DNA from: Pedobacter riviphilus
Lineage (GTDB): Bacteria > Bacteroidota > Bacteroidia > Sphingobacteriales > Sphingobacteriaceae
Length of the DNA stretch: 64,000 nt
Assembly (NCBI RefSeq): GCF_014692875.1
Contig: NZ_CP061171.1
Span: forward strand, 3,348,001-3,412,000
Direction: 5' to 3'
Shown piece by piece: positions 35,021 to 43,845 of the stretch. The stretch's first letter is position 1. Each line of letters begins with the position of its first letter. The notes beneath the pieces are model-generated. The model worked only from the letters and a program-made list of their open reading frames with translations, was not told the origin of the DNA and ran no database searches. The position numbers and the translations under genes were made by a program.

Positions 35021-37003
35021 TTAAAACTTCATTTTCTGTATTCTTACCGCATTTAAAATGGCCAAAAGTGCAACACCAACATCGGCAAAAACGGCTTCCC
35101 ACATGGTTGCTATTCCTCCTGCTCCTAAAATTAAGACGATCGCTTTTACAGCAAATGCCAGTACGATATTCTGGATCACAACCTTTTTGGTTGCCTTACC
35201 TATTTTAACCGCGGTTGCAATTTTAGAAGGCTGATCGGTTTGAATCACCACATCTGCGGTTTCAATAGCAGCATCGCTTCCCATTGCGCCCATGGCAATA
35301 CCAATATCGCTGATGGCCAACACGGGCGTATCATTTATTCCATCGCCAACAAAAGCTACCACCTTACTTTTGTCGCTTTTAATTTCTTCTAGCCTGGCAA
35401 CTTTATCTTCAGGTAATAAATCGCCAAAGTAAGTATCAATGCCTAAGCCTGTTGCTACTTTTTTAACAATTGAGGTTTTATCACCACTCAGCATCACAAC
35501 CTGTTTTATTCCGTTTTCATGAAGTTGCTTAACGGCTTCGGCGGCATCTTCTTTTATTTCATCGGCAATTAGCACATGGCCAACGTATTTCTGGTCAACA
35601 GCAACAACAACGATACTTTCTTCAATCGATGCAATCCTGGCATCAAAGGCAATATTAAATTTTTCTAAAAGCTTTGTGTTCCCTGCCAAAACTGCTTTGC
35701 CATTTACCATGCCCTTTAAGCCCATTCCAGCAATTTCCTCAATATTTTCGGCGGGATGAATTTCTTTCTCTCCTGCGTATTCTACAATGGCTTTCGCAAT
35801 TGGATGGGTAGATTTTGCTTCAACGGCAGTTAATAAATTCAAAAACGTTGCTTCATCGATACTGCTTTCTACTTGCTGAACCTTAAAAACGCCTTTTGTC
35901 AAGGTTCCTGTTTTATCCATTACAACAGTATTTAGCTTGGTAATTAAATCGAGGAAGTTAGAGCCTTTAAAAAGAATCCCATTTGCCGATGCGGCACCAA
36001 TGCCACCAAAATAACCCAATGGGATGGAAATTACCAGCGCGCACGGGCAAGATATAACCAGAAAAACCAGTGATCGGTACAACCAGGTTTGGAAATGATA
36101 TTCGCTCCCTAAAACCAAAATTGGAATAGTAACCAGTGCGAGGGCTAAAAAGAAAACAATTGGTGTATATATTTTCGCAAACTTGCGAATAAAGAGTTCG
36201 GTTTTAGCTTTGCGCGTAGTGGCATTCTGAACCATTTCCAGAATGCGCGACAATGCGCTATCAGCAAAAGCCTTGGTTACTTTTACTTCAATTACCTTAT
36301 CCAGATTAAGCATCCCCGCTAAAATCGATTCGCCTTTATTAATTGTACGTGGTTTGCTCTCGCCCGTTAAAGCAGCAGTATTAAAACTGCTTTTATCACT
36401 AATCAGTTCTCCATCTAAAGGGATTTTCTCACCAGCTTTTACCTGTATAGTTTCGCCAATTTCTACCTTTTCAGGATTAACATCTTCGTATTTTCCGTTA
36501 CGAAATACATGTGCTACATCTGCCCGGACATCAAGCAAAGCTTTGATATTCCTTTTGGCCCGGTTTACCGCAGCCATTTGAAACAACTCACCAATGGTAT
36601 AAAAAAGCATCACCGTTACCCCCTCCGGATATTCGCCAATAGCAAAAGCACCGATTGTAGCGATAGACATTAAAGAGAATTCGGTAAAGAAATCTTTGGC
36701 TTTAAAAGTTTCCCAAACCTCACGTAAAACAGGAATACCCACAGGTAAATAAGCTAATATATACCAATAAGGCCGGATGATCTGAAATGCAGGAACATTA
36801 AATAGATTATCAAACGCAATTCCAACAAGTAACATAGCCAATGTTACTATGGCAGGCAAATAAGTTTGAAAGGCCGATGGATCTCCTCCATGATCGTGGT
36901 CGTGCTCGTCGCCTTCTTCGTGCGAATGATCGTGGTTATGTTTTGGGGCGGAATGTACTTTACTGCTGCAACAGCTATCTTCTTTATCGTGTGAGTGGCT
37001 CAT
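35021..37003 (-). CDS. Heavy-metal P1B-type ATPase (Zn/Cd/Co class)
   Basis: The 660-residue protein has an N-terminal metal-binding tail rich in His (CCSSKVHSAPKHNHDHSH, residues 11-38) instead of the usual ferredoxin-like CxxC domain. It then has eight expected membrane helices, the ion site CPC (319-321), the phosphorylated DKTGT (Asp363), TGES, and GDGINDTP. Late-helix residues FAVKAIVLIL and FADVGVALL fit the ZntA/CadA subgroup. It exports divalent metal from the cytoplasm. No linked regulator is seen. Confidence 0.92.
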   Translation of the reverse strand: MSHSHDKEDSCCSSKVHSAPKHNHDHSHEEGDEHDHDHGGDPSAFQTYLPAIVTLAMLLVGIAFDNLFNVPAFQIIRPYWYILAYLPVGIPVLREVWETFKAKDFFTEFSLMSIATIGAFAIGEYPEGVTVMLFYTIGELFQMAAVNRAKRNIKALLDVRADVAHVFRNGKYEDVNPEKVEIGETIQVKAGEKIPLDGELISDKSSFNTAALTGESKPRTINKGESILAGMLNLDKVIEVKVTKAFADSALSRILEMVQNATTRKAKTELFIRKFAKIYTPIVFFLALALVTIPILVLGSEYHFQTWLYRSLVFLVISCPCALVISIPLGYFGGIGAASANGILFKGSNFLDLITKLNTVVMDKTGTLTKGVFKVQQVESSIDEATFLNLLTAVEAKSTHPIAKAIVEYAGEKEIHPAENIEEIAGMGLKGMVNGKAVLAGNTKLLEKFNIAFDARIASIEESIVVVAVDQKYVGHVLIADEIKEDAAEAVKQLHENGIKQVVMLSGDKTSIVKKVATGLGIDTYFGDLLPEDKVARLEEIKSDKSKVVAFVGDGINDTPVLAISDIGIAMGAMGSDAAIETADVVIQTDQPSKIATAVKIGKATKKVVIQNIVLAFAVKAIVLILGAGGIATMWEAVFADVGVALLAILNAVRIQKMKF

Positions 37004-37191
37004 TATATCTATTGTATGCTAAACATCATTTTTATTTATTATCGATAAAACCTCGCAGGTTTAGATAACCGTTTTCAAATTTATGGAAAATAAAACGCTT
37101 TATTCCGAATCATTCTTGATAGCAATAATTTTTACAAGCGCACAATAAATTTTGTTAAAAAATGTTAATAGTGTATAAAAGATTTAAAATC

Positions 37192-37278
37192 ATGAAATCT
37201 ATTAAAATTTCTTTTTCAGCATCTGAACTCATTAGACGGCTTGGTTTAGCGAAGATTTACTACTGGTTTAACAAGTAA
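37192..37278 (+). CDS. Candidate 28-residue cationic small protein
   Basis: A short frame in the 347-bp space before the M13 peptidase encodes MKSIKISFSASELIRRLGLA plus KIYYWFNK. It is basic (net positive) and amphipathic, like small membrane-associated or leader peptides. There is no similarity I recognise and no strong ribosome site. The rest of the space is AT-rich promoter-like DNA. Confidence 0.3.
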   Translation: MKSIKISFSASELIRRLGLAKIYYWFNK

Positions 37279-37350
37279 TATTCTTAATATATAACACCAG
37301 TATTAATTAGTATTTCATAAATTTCGCATAATTACTAACTTATTAAGCGA

Positions 37351-39384
37351 ATGAAATACCAAAATTTGAAAAGATATTTTGCGGCGCTAGGTATAGTCGC
37401 TGCTGGCTTTTCTGCAAATGCTCAAACCAAAAAATTTATCGACCCTGCTAACATGGACCTTTCTGTTAAGCCGGGCGACGATTTCTACACCTACGCAAGT
37501 GGTACGTGGGTAAAAAATAATCCTGTTCCTGCTAAAGAAACGCGTTGGGGTTCATTTAACGAACTTCGCGATTTCAATATCAATGCAGTAAAATCTTTAG
37601 TTGAAGATGCCGCTGCTGACAAGTCTGCTCCTGCGGGTTCTGTTAAACGTAGAGTTGGCGATTTTTATACGGCCGCCATGGATAGTGTAACCATAGAAAA
37701 ATTGGGTTATACACCAATAAAAGCCGATTTAGAAAAAATTAAGCAGATTAAAAACATTCAGGGCGTGTTAGATCAGGTTGCTTACATGCGAACCAATGGT
37801 TTAGGCGGTGGTATGTTCGGCCTAGGTGTAGGCCAAGACCGCAAGAATGTAAACAAATACATGGTGAATATTGGTCAGGGCGGTACAACACTTCCCGATC
37901 GTGATTATTATCTGAAAGATGATACCCGCAGTGTTAAAATCCGCGAGGCTTACAACACCTATATGGTTACGCTATTTACCTTAACAGGAAGTACGCCTGA
38001 AGAAGCAAAACAAAAAGCAGCAACAGTTTACAAAATAGAAAAAGCCTTTGCTGAAGCGCAGATGAGCCGTTTAGAAATGCGCGATCCTTACGCCACCTAC
38101 AACAAACTTACTATTGCAGAACTGAACAAAAAAACTCCGGATATTGACTGGACAACCTATTTACCTAAATTCAAAATCAAAAATCAAGATACCGTTCTGG
38201 TTTCTTCGCCTAAATTTATGGCAAGCCTGGATGGAATGTTGAAATCGGTTCCGGTTAGCGATTGGCAGACCTATTTAGAATGGAACATTTTAAAGGGTTC
38301 TGCTTCTAGTCTAAGTTCTCCATTTGTTAAGGCGAGTTTCGCTTTCACACAGGCTCAAACTGGCCAGAAAGTACAAACACCACGTTGGCAAAGAATGTCG
38401 TCTTTAACAGATGGCACTATTGGCGAATTATTGGGCCAGCTTTATGTGGCTAAATATTTCAAACCAGAGGCTAAAGAACGTATGAACCAAATGATTGTGA
38501 ACTTGCGTAAAGCATTCGAAATCAGGATTAATGGTTTAGAATGGATGAGCCCTGAAACCAAACAAAAAGCATTAGCTAAGTTACATGCATTTACACCAAA
38601 AGTGGGTTATCCGGAAAAATGGAAAAACTACGATGGTTTAGTAATTAATAAAAATACTTATTTCCAAAACTTACGCAACGCAAGTGTTTGGGGGTATAAT
38701 GAAATGGTCGATCAGTTAGGCAAACCTGTTGATCGCAAACGTTTTGGCATGACACCTCCAACAGTTAATGCTTATTACAGCCCTACTTTGAACGAAATTG
38801 TTTTCCCTGCTGGCATTTTACAATTCCCTTTCTTCGACCCAAATGCTGATGATGCTGTTAATTACGGTGGTATCGGTGCAGTAATCGGCCACGAAATGAG
38901 CCATGGTTTTGATGATAGCGGAAGTCAGTACGATGCTGCCGGCAACTTAAAAAACTGGTGGACGGCTGAAGATAAAGCCAAATTTGACGCTAAAACAAAA
39001 GCTTTAGGCGAGCAGTTTGATGGCTACACCGTATTGGATACCGTTCATGTAATCGGTAAATTAACCATGGGCGAAAATATTGGCGATTTAGGTGGCCTAA
39101 ATGCCGCTTATACCGCTTTTAAAATGACCAAACAAGGTCAAAGTAATGAAAAAATAGATGGCTTTACACCAGATCAGCGTTTCTTCCTGGCCTGGGCACA
39201 GGTATGGAGAGGTAATATTCTACCAGAAAGTGCTGCCCAGTTAATCAAAACAGATCCACATTCTCCAGGCCCATACCGTACCATTGGTGCACCAGTAAAT
39301 ATGGATGCATGGTACAATGCTTTTGATGTTAAACCTGGCGATAAGCTCTATAAAAAACCAGAAGACAGAATTAGAATGTGGTAA
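37351..39384 (+). CDS. M13-family zinc metallopeptidase (neprilysin/PepO-like)
   Basis: The 677-residue protein has a signal peptide (to SANA-QT), the M13 N-terminal domain (DLSVKPGDDFYTYASGTWVKNN) and the zinc site GHEMSHGFDD (His514, Glu515, His518) with the third ligand Glu575 in GENIGDLGG. NAYYSPTLNEIVFPAGILQ is the substrate strand. It cleaves peptides in the periplasm or at the surface. Monocistronic, with a terminator 35 bp downstream. Confidence 0.95.
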   Translation: MKYQNLKRYFAALGIVAAGFSANAQTKKFIDPANMDLSVKPGDDFYTYASGTWVKNNPVPAKETRWGSFNELRDFNINAVKSLVEDAAADKSAPAGSVKRRVGDFYTAAMDSVTIEKLGYTPIKADLEKIKQIKNIQGVLDQVAYMRTNGLGGGMFGLGVGQDRKNVNKYMVNIGQGGTTLPDRDYYLKDDTRSVKIREAYNTYMVTLFTLTGSTPEEAKQKAATVYKIEKAFAEAQMSRLEMRDPYATYNKLTIAELNKKTPDIDWTTYLPKFKIKNQDTVLVSSPKFMASLDGMLKSVPVSDWQTYLEWNILKGSASSLSSPFVKASFAFTQAQTGQKVQTPRWQRMSSLTDGTIGELLGQLYVAKYFKPEAKERMNQMIVNLRKAFEIRINGLEWMSPETKQKALAKLHAFTPKVGYPEKWKNYDGLVINKNTYFQNLRNASVWGYNEMVDQLGKPVDRKRFGMTPPTVNAYYSPTLNEIVFPAGILQFPFFDPNADDAVNYGGIGAVIGHEMSHGFDDSGSQYDAAGNLKNWWTAEDKAKFDAKTKALGEQFDGYTVLDTVHVIGKLTMGENIGDLGGLNAAYTAFKMTKQGQSNEKIDGFTPDQRFFLAWAQVWRGNILPESAAQLIKTDPHSPGPYRTIGAPVNMDAWYNAFDVKPGDKLYKKPEDRIRMW

Positions 39385-39418
39385 GTTAATTTAATTATTT
39401 ATATTACCCCTATATTGT

Positions 39419-39450
39419 AAACGTCCCGATTATTTTCGGGACGTTTTTTA
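39419..39450 (+). terminator. Terminator of M13 peptidase gene
   Basis: An 11-bp stem (AAACGTCCCGA / TCGGGACGTTT) with a 6-nt loop, followed by a T-run. Confidence 0.88.
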
Positions 39451-39664
39451 TTGGTGTGCTTTCAGAGGTTACCATCTGACATCTACCGAAAGTATCAATT
39501 CACTCTGAAAACCAATAGTTTTTATAGTTATGAGACAAATCTGGAGGCTGGTAACCCTCCCTCACAATCAAGTCCAATATTTCTACAAATCAAAAAATTA
39601 ATCTATCTCCCTTCAGCAATTCTTAATTATCATTCTATCTTTGGAAAAACATAAGCCCCTTTTC

Positions 39665-40480
39665 ATGAGAAGCGCATCCAAAACAATTCTTATCCTAAGT
39701 TTAACTTTATTCTCTTCAATAACCTTTGCTCAAGATAATAAGTTAATCAGTCTCGAAGCATTGATAAACAAAACCGATCCGGCTTGGCCACTGGTACAAA
39801 AATGGATTGACTCTGCCAAAAATAAGGTTGAAGTGTTACCTGTTGATTCTGCAAAAGCTAAAGAAGTATTATATAACTCACAAATGACTACCTATGCTAC
39901 ACTCGGCTCAGTAATTTACAATACTGGCGGCATAATGGTTGATAACGGATGGATTAGAATTTTAGGTTCGGGCAGCGAAAGATTGAACAGGAATATTGCT
40001 GAGTGGAACAAAGGAAAAACCTTAAAAGAGTATGGCGATAACATTCCTTACCTTTTAATTGCCGATGATGCTGTTGGCGGTTTCTTCGCGATTAATTACG
40101 GTGGTTTGGGCAAAGACATCAAAAACGTGTATTACCTGGAGCCAAACAGTTTAACCTGGCAACCACTTGGGGCTGGCTATGGCGAGTTTCTTGTTTTTTG
40201 TTTCGACAGCGATCTTTCTAAATTTTATAAAGGCTTACGTTGGAGCAGTTGGAACCAGTTTATTGCAAATTTAGATGGCACCAAAACTTATAGCTTTCGC
40301 CCTTATTTATGGGAAGAAGGAACCGACATTGATAAATGCACAAGGAAACTTGTTGGGATTGAAGAAATGTACCGTTTTAATATCATGAAGTCAAAAGAAC
40401 TGAATGCAGGTAAAGGCATAAAAAAAGACGAAACCAGCAAGGAGGAAACGAAAAAAGAAGAAACCAAAAACGAGCAGTAA
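39665..40480 (+). CDS. DUF2625-family secreted protein
   Basis: I chose MRSASKTILILSLTLFSS (39665) because it gives a clean signal peptide ending FA-QD; an ATG 24 bp upstream is possible. The 271-residue product carries PYLLIADDAVGGFFAINYGG and NVYYLEPNSLTWQPLGAGYG, hallmark strings of DUF2625, whose function is unknown. The last 20 residues are a Lys/Glu repeat tail (KDETSKEETKKEETK). The DinB gene starts 23 bp later. Confidence 0.82.
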   Translation: MRSASKTILILSLTLFSSITFAQDNKLISLEALINKTDPAWPLVQKWIDSAKNKVEVLPVDSAKAKEVLYNSQMTTYATLGSVIYNTGGIMVDNGWIRILGSGSERLNRNIAEWNKGKTLKEYGDNIPYLLIADDAVGGFFAINYGGLGKDIKNVYYLEPNSLTWQPLGAGYGEFLVFCFDSDLSKFYKGLRWSSWNQFIANLDGTKTYSFRPYLWEEGTDIDKCTRKLVGIEEMYRFNIMKSKELNAGKGIKKDETSKEETKKEETKNEQ

Positions 40481-40503
40481 GTCGCCATTTATAAAACAAT
40501 TCA

Positions 40504-40968
40504 ATGTCTAACACACTTGCTACCATTACCCAGATTAAAAATACCAGGACTTTTATACTAGAACTGGTAAAAGATTTGAGCATCGAGCAGTTAAACAAAA
40601 TCCCTGCAGGTTTTAACAATAACATCATCTGGAATATTGCCCATTTAACCGCGGCGCAGCAAAATATGTGTTATGTACGATCGGGTTTAGCAGTAACCAT
40701 CAAAGAAGAACACTTTTCGGCATTTTTAAGCGGCACAAAACCTGAAAAGTTTATTGAGCAGAAAGCGATTGATTCGATTTTCGATGCACTCTTAAACAGT
40801 ATGGACCGTTTAGCCGCTGATTATTCGAGTGGTATTTTTCTAAAGTTCGACCCATGGGATAAACGTTATGGCATGAAATTAAATTCAATAGAAGATGCGA
40901 TAAATTTTATCCCTTTCCATGAGGGTATGCACATCGGCTACATCATGGCCTTAAAGAAACTGGTATAA
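40504..40968 (+). CDS. DinB-like four-helix protein
   Basis: The 154-residue protein has metal-ligand-type histidines in NIAHLTAAQ and FHEGMHIGYIMALKK, the usual DinB/YfiT triad (helix 2 and helix 4). Members are thiol-dependent transferases or of unknown function. Probably cotranscribed with the DUF2625 gene. Confidence 0.82.
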   Translation: MSNTLATITQIKNTRTFILELVKDLSIEQLNKIPAGFNNNIIWNIAHLTAAQQNMCYVRSGLAVTIKEEHFSAFLSGTKPEKFIEQKAIDSIFDALLNSMDRLAADYSSGIFLKFDPWDKRYGMKLNSIEDAINFIPFHEGMHIGYIMALKKLV

Positions 40969-41017
40969 AAATATTGTCTTGAAGATATTTCGATTCTTCC
41001 GTGTTTCTATGGCAAAC

Positions 41018-41356
41018 TTAGGCGTACTTAGCCTGTGTTTTCTTAGGTAATTTAGCTAAAACCATCGCTCTCGAATCGGCCACTCTTTTTTTCAGTTCTG
41101 TTTCATTAAACACCTCCAGGTTATCAACACGTATCCATTGTCTTTTAGCCATATGGTGGGCCTGCTGTATGCCATCTCTAGCCGTTAATACATCAAACTC
41201 TTCGGGATCACACTTTATAGAGAAACTATTATCTTCATCAATGGCGATAATGAAATACATTTTTTCTTCGATCATAAAGCATAAATGTCCCCATTTCATT
41301 CCCTCAGTTGTACCAGGTAAATTCAAACAATATTCTCTGAAAGATTCGATATCCAT
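41018..41356 (-). CDS. MmcQ/YjbR-family protein
   Basis: The 112-residue protein has the CyaY-like YjbR fold signature: REYCLNLPGTTEGMKWGHLCFMI and AHHMAKRQWIRVD. A DNA-binding role has been suggested for the family, but function is open. Its start codon directly abuts a heptanucleotide repeat tract (41358-41397), so expression could depend on repeat number. Confidence 0.85.
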   Translation of the reverse strand: MDIESFREYCLNLPGTTEGMKWGHLCFMIEEKMYFIIAIDEDNSFSIKCDPEEFDVLTARDGIQQAHHMAKRQWIRVDNLEVFNETELKKRVADSRAMVLAKLPKKTQAKYA

Positions 41357-41357
41357 T

Positions 41358-41397
41358 TTAGGGTTTAGGGTTTAGGGTTTAGGGTTTAGGGTTTAGA
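41358..41397. repeat. Telomere-like heptanucleotide tract (TTTAGGG)5
   Basis: Five perfect TTTAGGG units and a partial sixth (TTTAG). Read on the coding strand of the YjbR gene it is CCCTAAA repeated directly in front of ATG 41354-41356. Perfect short repeats at this position are prone to slippage. Confidence 0.95.
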
Positions 41398-41599
41398 TGA
41401 GATCAAAGCTAACAACAAAAGGTTAAAGAAAAAAGACCATAGTTGAAAGTACAATGAGAAAAAGTCAGAAGCCGGGAGTCCGAAGATTAAAGCAGATGAG
41501 CACTCTTATCTTTGGCTAATTTATCGACAAATATTTTGATCCTGTGTCTATATTTGTACCAGGATCTTGAAATCCAAGCATCCTTTTAAATCCTAGCTC

Positions 41600-42262
41600 A
41601 TGAATATTATAACCCCAACAGCTGATGGCTCTAACACCCTTTATAACGAAACTATAGGCGAACATTACCACAGTAAACATGGTGCATTACAGGAAAGCAA
41701 ACACGTATTTATTGATGCCGGATTAAAATTTGCTTCTACCGATCAAACTGAAATTTCTATTTTGGAAATTGGTTTTGGCACCGGATTAAACTTTATTTTA
41801 AGCTTCGATTATTGCGATGCGAACAACATCAACCTCAATTATACCAGCATAGAAGCCTTTCCGCTTACTACCGAAGTGATTGAGCAAACAGGTTATTCAG
41901 CATACGTTCCTGAAGTAATATGGGCAGATTTTATCTCAAATTACCCAGAGGCGCTTAAAGCACCTCAAAAATTAACTTCGCTTTGCACATTAGAAATTCC
42001 GTATACTACATTGGCCGAGTACCGCAGCGACCAAAAATTTGACCTGATTTATTATGATGCCTTTTCTGTACAACACCAGCCAGAAATGTGGAGCGATGAA
42101 ATTATTGCCCATGCCTGCAGTTTCTTAAAACCTGGTGGAACTTTTGTTACCTATGCCATTACCGGAAAATTGAAAAGAGCAATTAAAGCATGTGGATTTA
42201 CCATAGAAAAATTGCCTGGTGCCCCAGGGAAAAGGGAAATGCTTAGGGCCATCAAAGGTTGA
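41600..42262 (+). CDS. mnmD: tRNA 5-(aminomethyl)-2-thiouridine methyltransferase, MnmD
   Basis: The 220-residue protein matches the methyltransferase half of MnmC without the oxidase half. It has the SAM motif ISILEIGFGTGLNF (about 52-65) and FDLIYYDAFSVQHQPEMWSDE, then FLKPGGTFVTYAITGKLKRA and APGKREMLRA. It completes the wobble-uridine mnm5s2U modification. Confidence 0.88.
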   Translation: MNIITPTADGSNTLYNETIGEHYHSKHGALQESKHVFIDAGLKFASTDQTEISILEIGFGTGLNFILSFDYCDANNINLNYTSIEAFPLTTEVIEQTGYSAYVPEVIWADFISNYPEALKAPQKLTSLCTLEIPYTTLAEYRSDQKFDLIYYDAFSVQHQPEMWSDEIIAHACSFLKPGGTFVTYAITGKLKRAIKACGFTIEKLPGAPGKREMLRAIKG

Positions 42263-42332
42263 AGGTTAAAAGGTTGAGGCCATAAGGTTTTTAGGTGATT
42301 ATAAGCTAAAAAACAAATCTTAACTTAAGGTT

Positions 42333-42588
42333 CTTTTTTTGGAAAGCTTAGCAGAAGCTATTGGTTCTCTGCAGTCTCGCTCCCGCTTCTGCCGATGAAA
42401 TATCGGCATCTCGCTTCGATCGGGTTTAGGAGGCTAAAACAGTACTGCTACCTGGGGTAAAATAAACCCGACCGACAGCGTTATCCCGATTTGAGTATTA
42501 TTTTATTTATTGGTTTATCTATCGGGATTAAGCAAAGGGCGGGACGGGTTTAACCGAAGCACCACAGGCCTTGCTTTTCTAAAAAGTA
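42333..42588. repeat. Dispersed intergenic repeat, copy near 42.4 kb
   Basis: The left end is TTTTTTTGGAAAGC and the right end TTGCTTTTCTAAAAAG. Between them are CTCGCTCCCGCTTCTG, ATCGGGTTTAGGAGGCTAAAA, AAACCCGACCGACAGCG, a TTATCCCGAT...ATCGGGATTA stem, and AAGGGCGGGAC. It is closely related to 55888-56136. The gene-free stretch continues to about 42819, where a 77-codon frame at 42605 seems spurious. Confidence 0.75.
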
Positions 42589-42819
42589 GAACGCATTTTA
42601 ATTTATGGAGAAAGATTGCTTTGGTTCCGCTTATCTTGCCCCGTGTCCGATAGCTATCAGAGACGATTATGGCAACGAACTGACTACAATAAACCGACTA
42701 ACAGGAATAACTTTAAAATTGAAGGTTGACTGCTTTCCAAAAAGTACTGACATAATTCAGACTTCTGCACAAAACCTCAGTCCATATAATTTTGTTAGCA
42801 TACTATTAATATTCATATC

Positions 42820-43767
42820 ATGGAAAAAAGAATTTTAGGAAAAACCGATTTAAATATTGCGCCCATCGTATTTGGAGGAAATGTTTTCGGCTGGACGATT
42901 GATGAAAAAAAGTCGTTTGAAATATTAGACCAATTTGTAGAAAGCGGTTTCAATTTTATCGATACAGCAGATGTGTATTCGCGTTGGGCACCCGGAAATA
43001 AAGGTGGTGAATCGGAAACGATTATAGGAAAATGGCTTAAGAAACATAATAAACGCCACGATGTAATTATTGCAACAAAGGTAGGCTCTGATATGGGTCA
43101 GGGTAAATCTTTAAAGAGAGATTATATCATAAATGAAGTAGAACATTCTTTATCGCGCCTACAAACAGACTATATCGATCTTTATTTTTCTCATTTTGAT
43201 GACGAAAGTACACCTGTTGAAGAAACCTTAGGTGCTTACGAAACTTTAATTAAAGCCGGCAAAGTACGCTGGATCGGGGCATCGAACTTTTCTGCAGACA
43301 GACTTAAAGAATCTTTGGTTTATGCTACCGAACATAGCCTGCCCTGTTACGAAGTTTACCAACCAGGATATAATCTTTACGATAGAGAAAACTTTGAGCA
43401 GGAACATGAAAAAATTTGCCTGGATTATGGCTTGGGCGTTGTAACTTATTATTCGCTGGCCAGTGGTTTCTTAACCGGCAAATACCGTAGTGAAAATGAC
43501 CTGAATAAAAGCCAGCGTGGTGGGGGCATTAAAAGGTTCCTGAACGAACGGGGCTTTAAAATTTTAGCTGCACTAGATCAAGTTGCTGAAAAGCACCGTA
43601 TCGAGCTAGCTTCGGCAGCCCTGGCCTGGTTAATTTATCACCCATCAATTACGGCCCCAATTGCAAGTGTTACCGATTTAAGCCAGTTAAAATCGTTCAC
43701 TGAAGCAGCAAATTTAAAATTAACTGCTGAAGATATTTCCCTTTTAGATAAAGCGAGTATCTATTAA
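42820..43767 (+). CDS. Aldo/keto reductase
   Basis: The 315-residue TIM-barrel enzyme has the family tetrad in order: Asp48 and Tyr53 (FIDTADVYS), Lys in IIATKVGSD, and His in YFSHFDD. The NADPH-binding end shows IGASNFSADRL and YSLASGFLTGKYR. It reduces aldehydes or ketones; the natural substrate is not evident. Monocistronic, with a terminator 19 bp downstream. Confidence 0.92.
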   Translation: MEKRILGKTDLNIAPIVFGGNVFGWTIDEKKSFEILDQFVESGFNFIDTADVYSRWAPGNKGGESETIIGKWLKKHNKRHDVIIATKVGSDMGQGKSLKRDYIINEVEHSLSRLQTDYIDLYFSHFDDESTPVEETLGAYETLIKAGKVRWIGASNFSADRLKESLVYATEHSLPCYEVYQPGYNLYDRENFEQEHEKICLDYGLGVVTYYSLASGFLTGKYRSENDLNKSQRGGGIKRFLNERGFKILAALDQVAEKHRIELASAALAWLIYHPSITAPIASVTDLSQLKSFTEAANLKLTAEDISLLDKASIY

Positions 43768-43785
43768 AAATAATCTCTTATATTT

Positions 43786-43824
43786 AAATGCCCGATTAAT
43801 AAAACAATTAATCGGGCATTTTGT
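43786..43824 (+). terminator. Terminator of aldo/keto reductase gene
   Basis: A 15-bp stem (AAATGCCCGATTAAT / ATTAATCGGGCATTT) with a 6-nt loop and a short T tail. Confidence 0.88.
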
Positions 43825-43845
43825 ATTAAACAGAATCTAAAATAT

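Noticed and set aside
39451..39654. 67-codon frame between M13 peptidase and DUF2625 gene
   Set aside because: It starts directly after the terminator, lacks typical composition and ends at the start of the next gene; likely chance.
41358..41397. Direct repeats considered as a CRISPR array
   Set aside because: The units are 7 bp, perfectly contiguous and without spacers; it is a simple sequence repeat.
42605..42838. 77-codon frame before the aldo/keto reductase
   Set aside because: It begins just past the dispersed repeat, overlaps the reductase start in another frame, and has no recognisable content.
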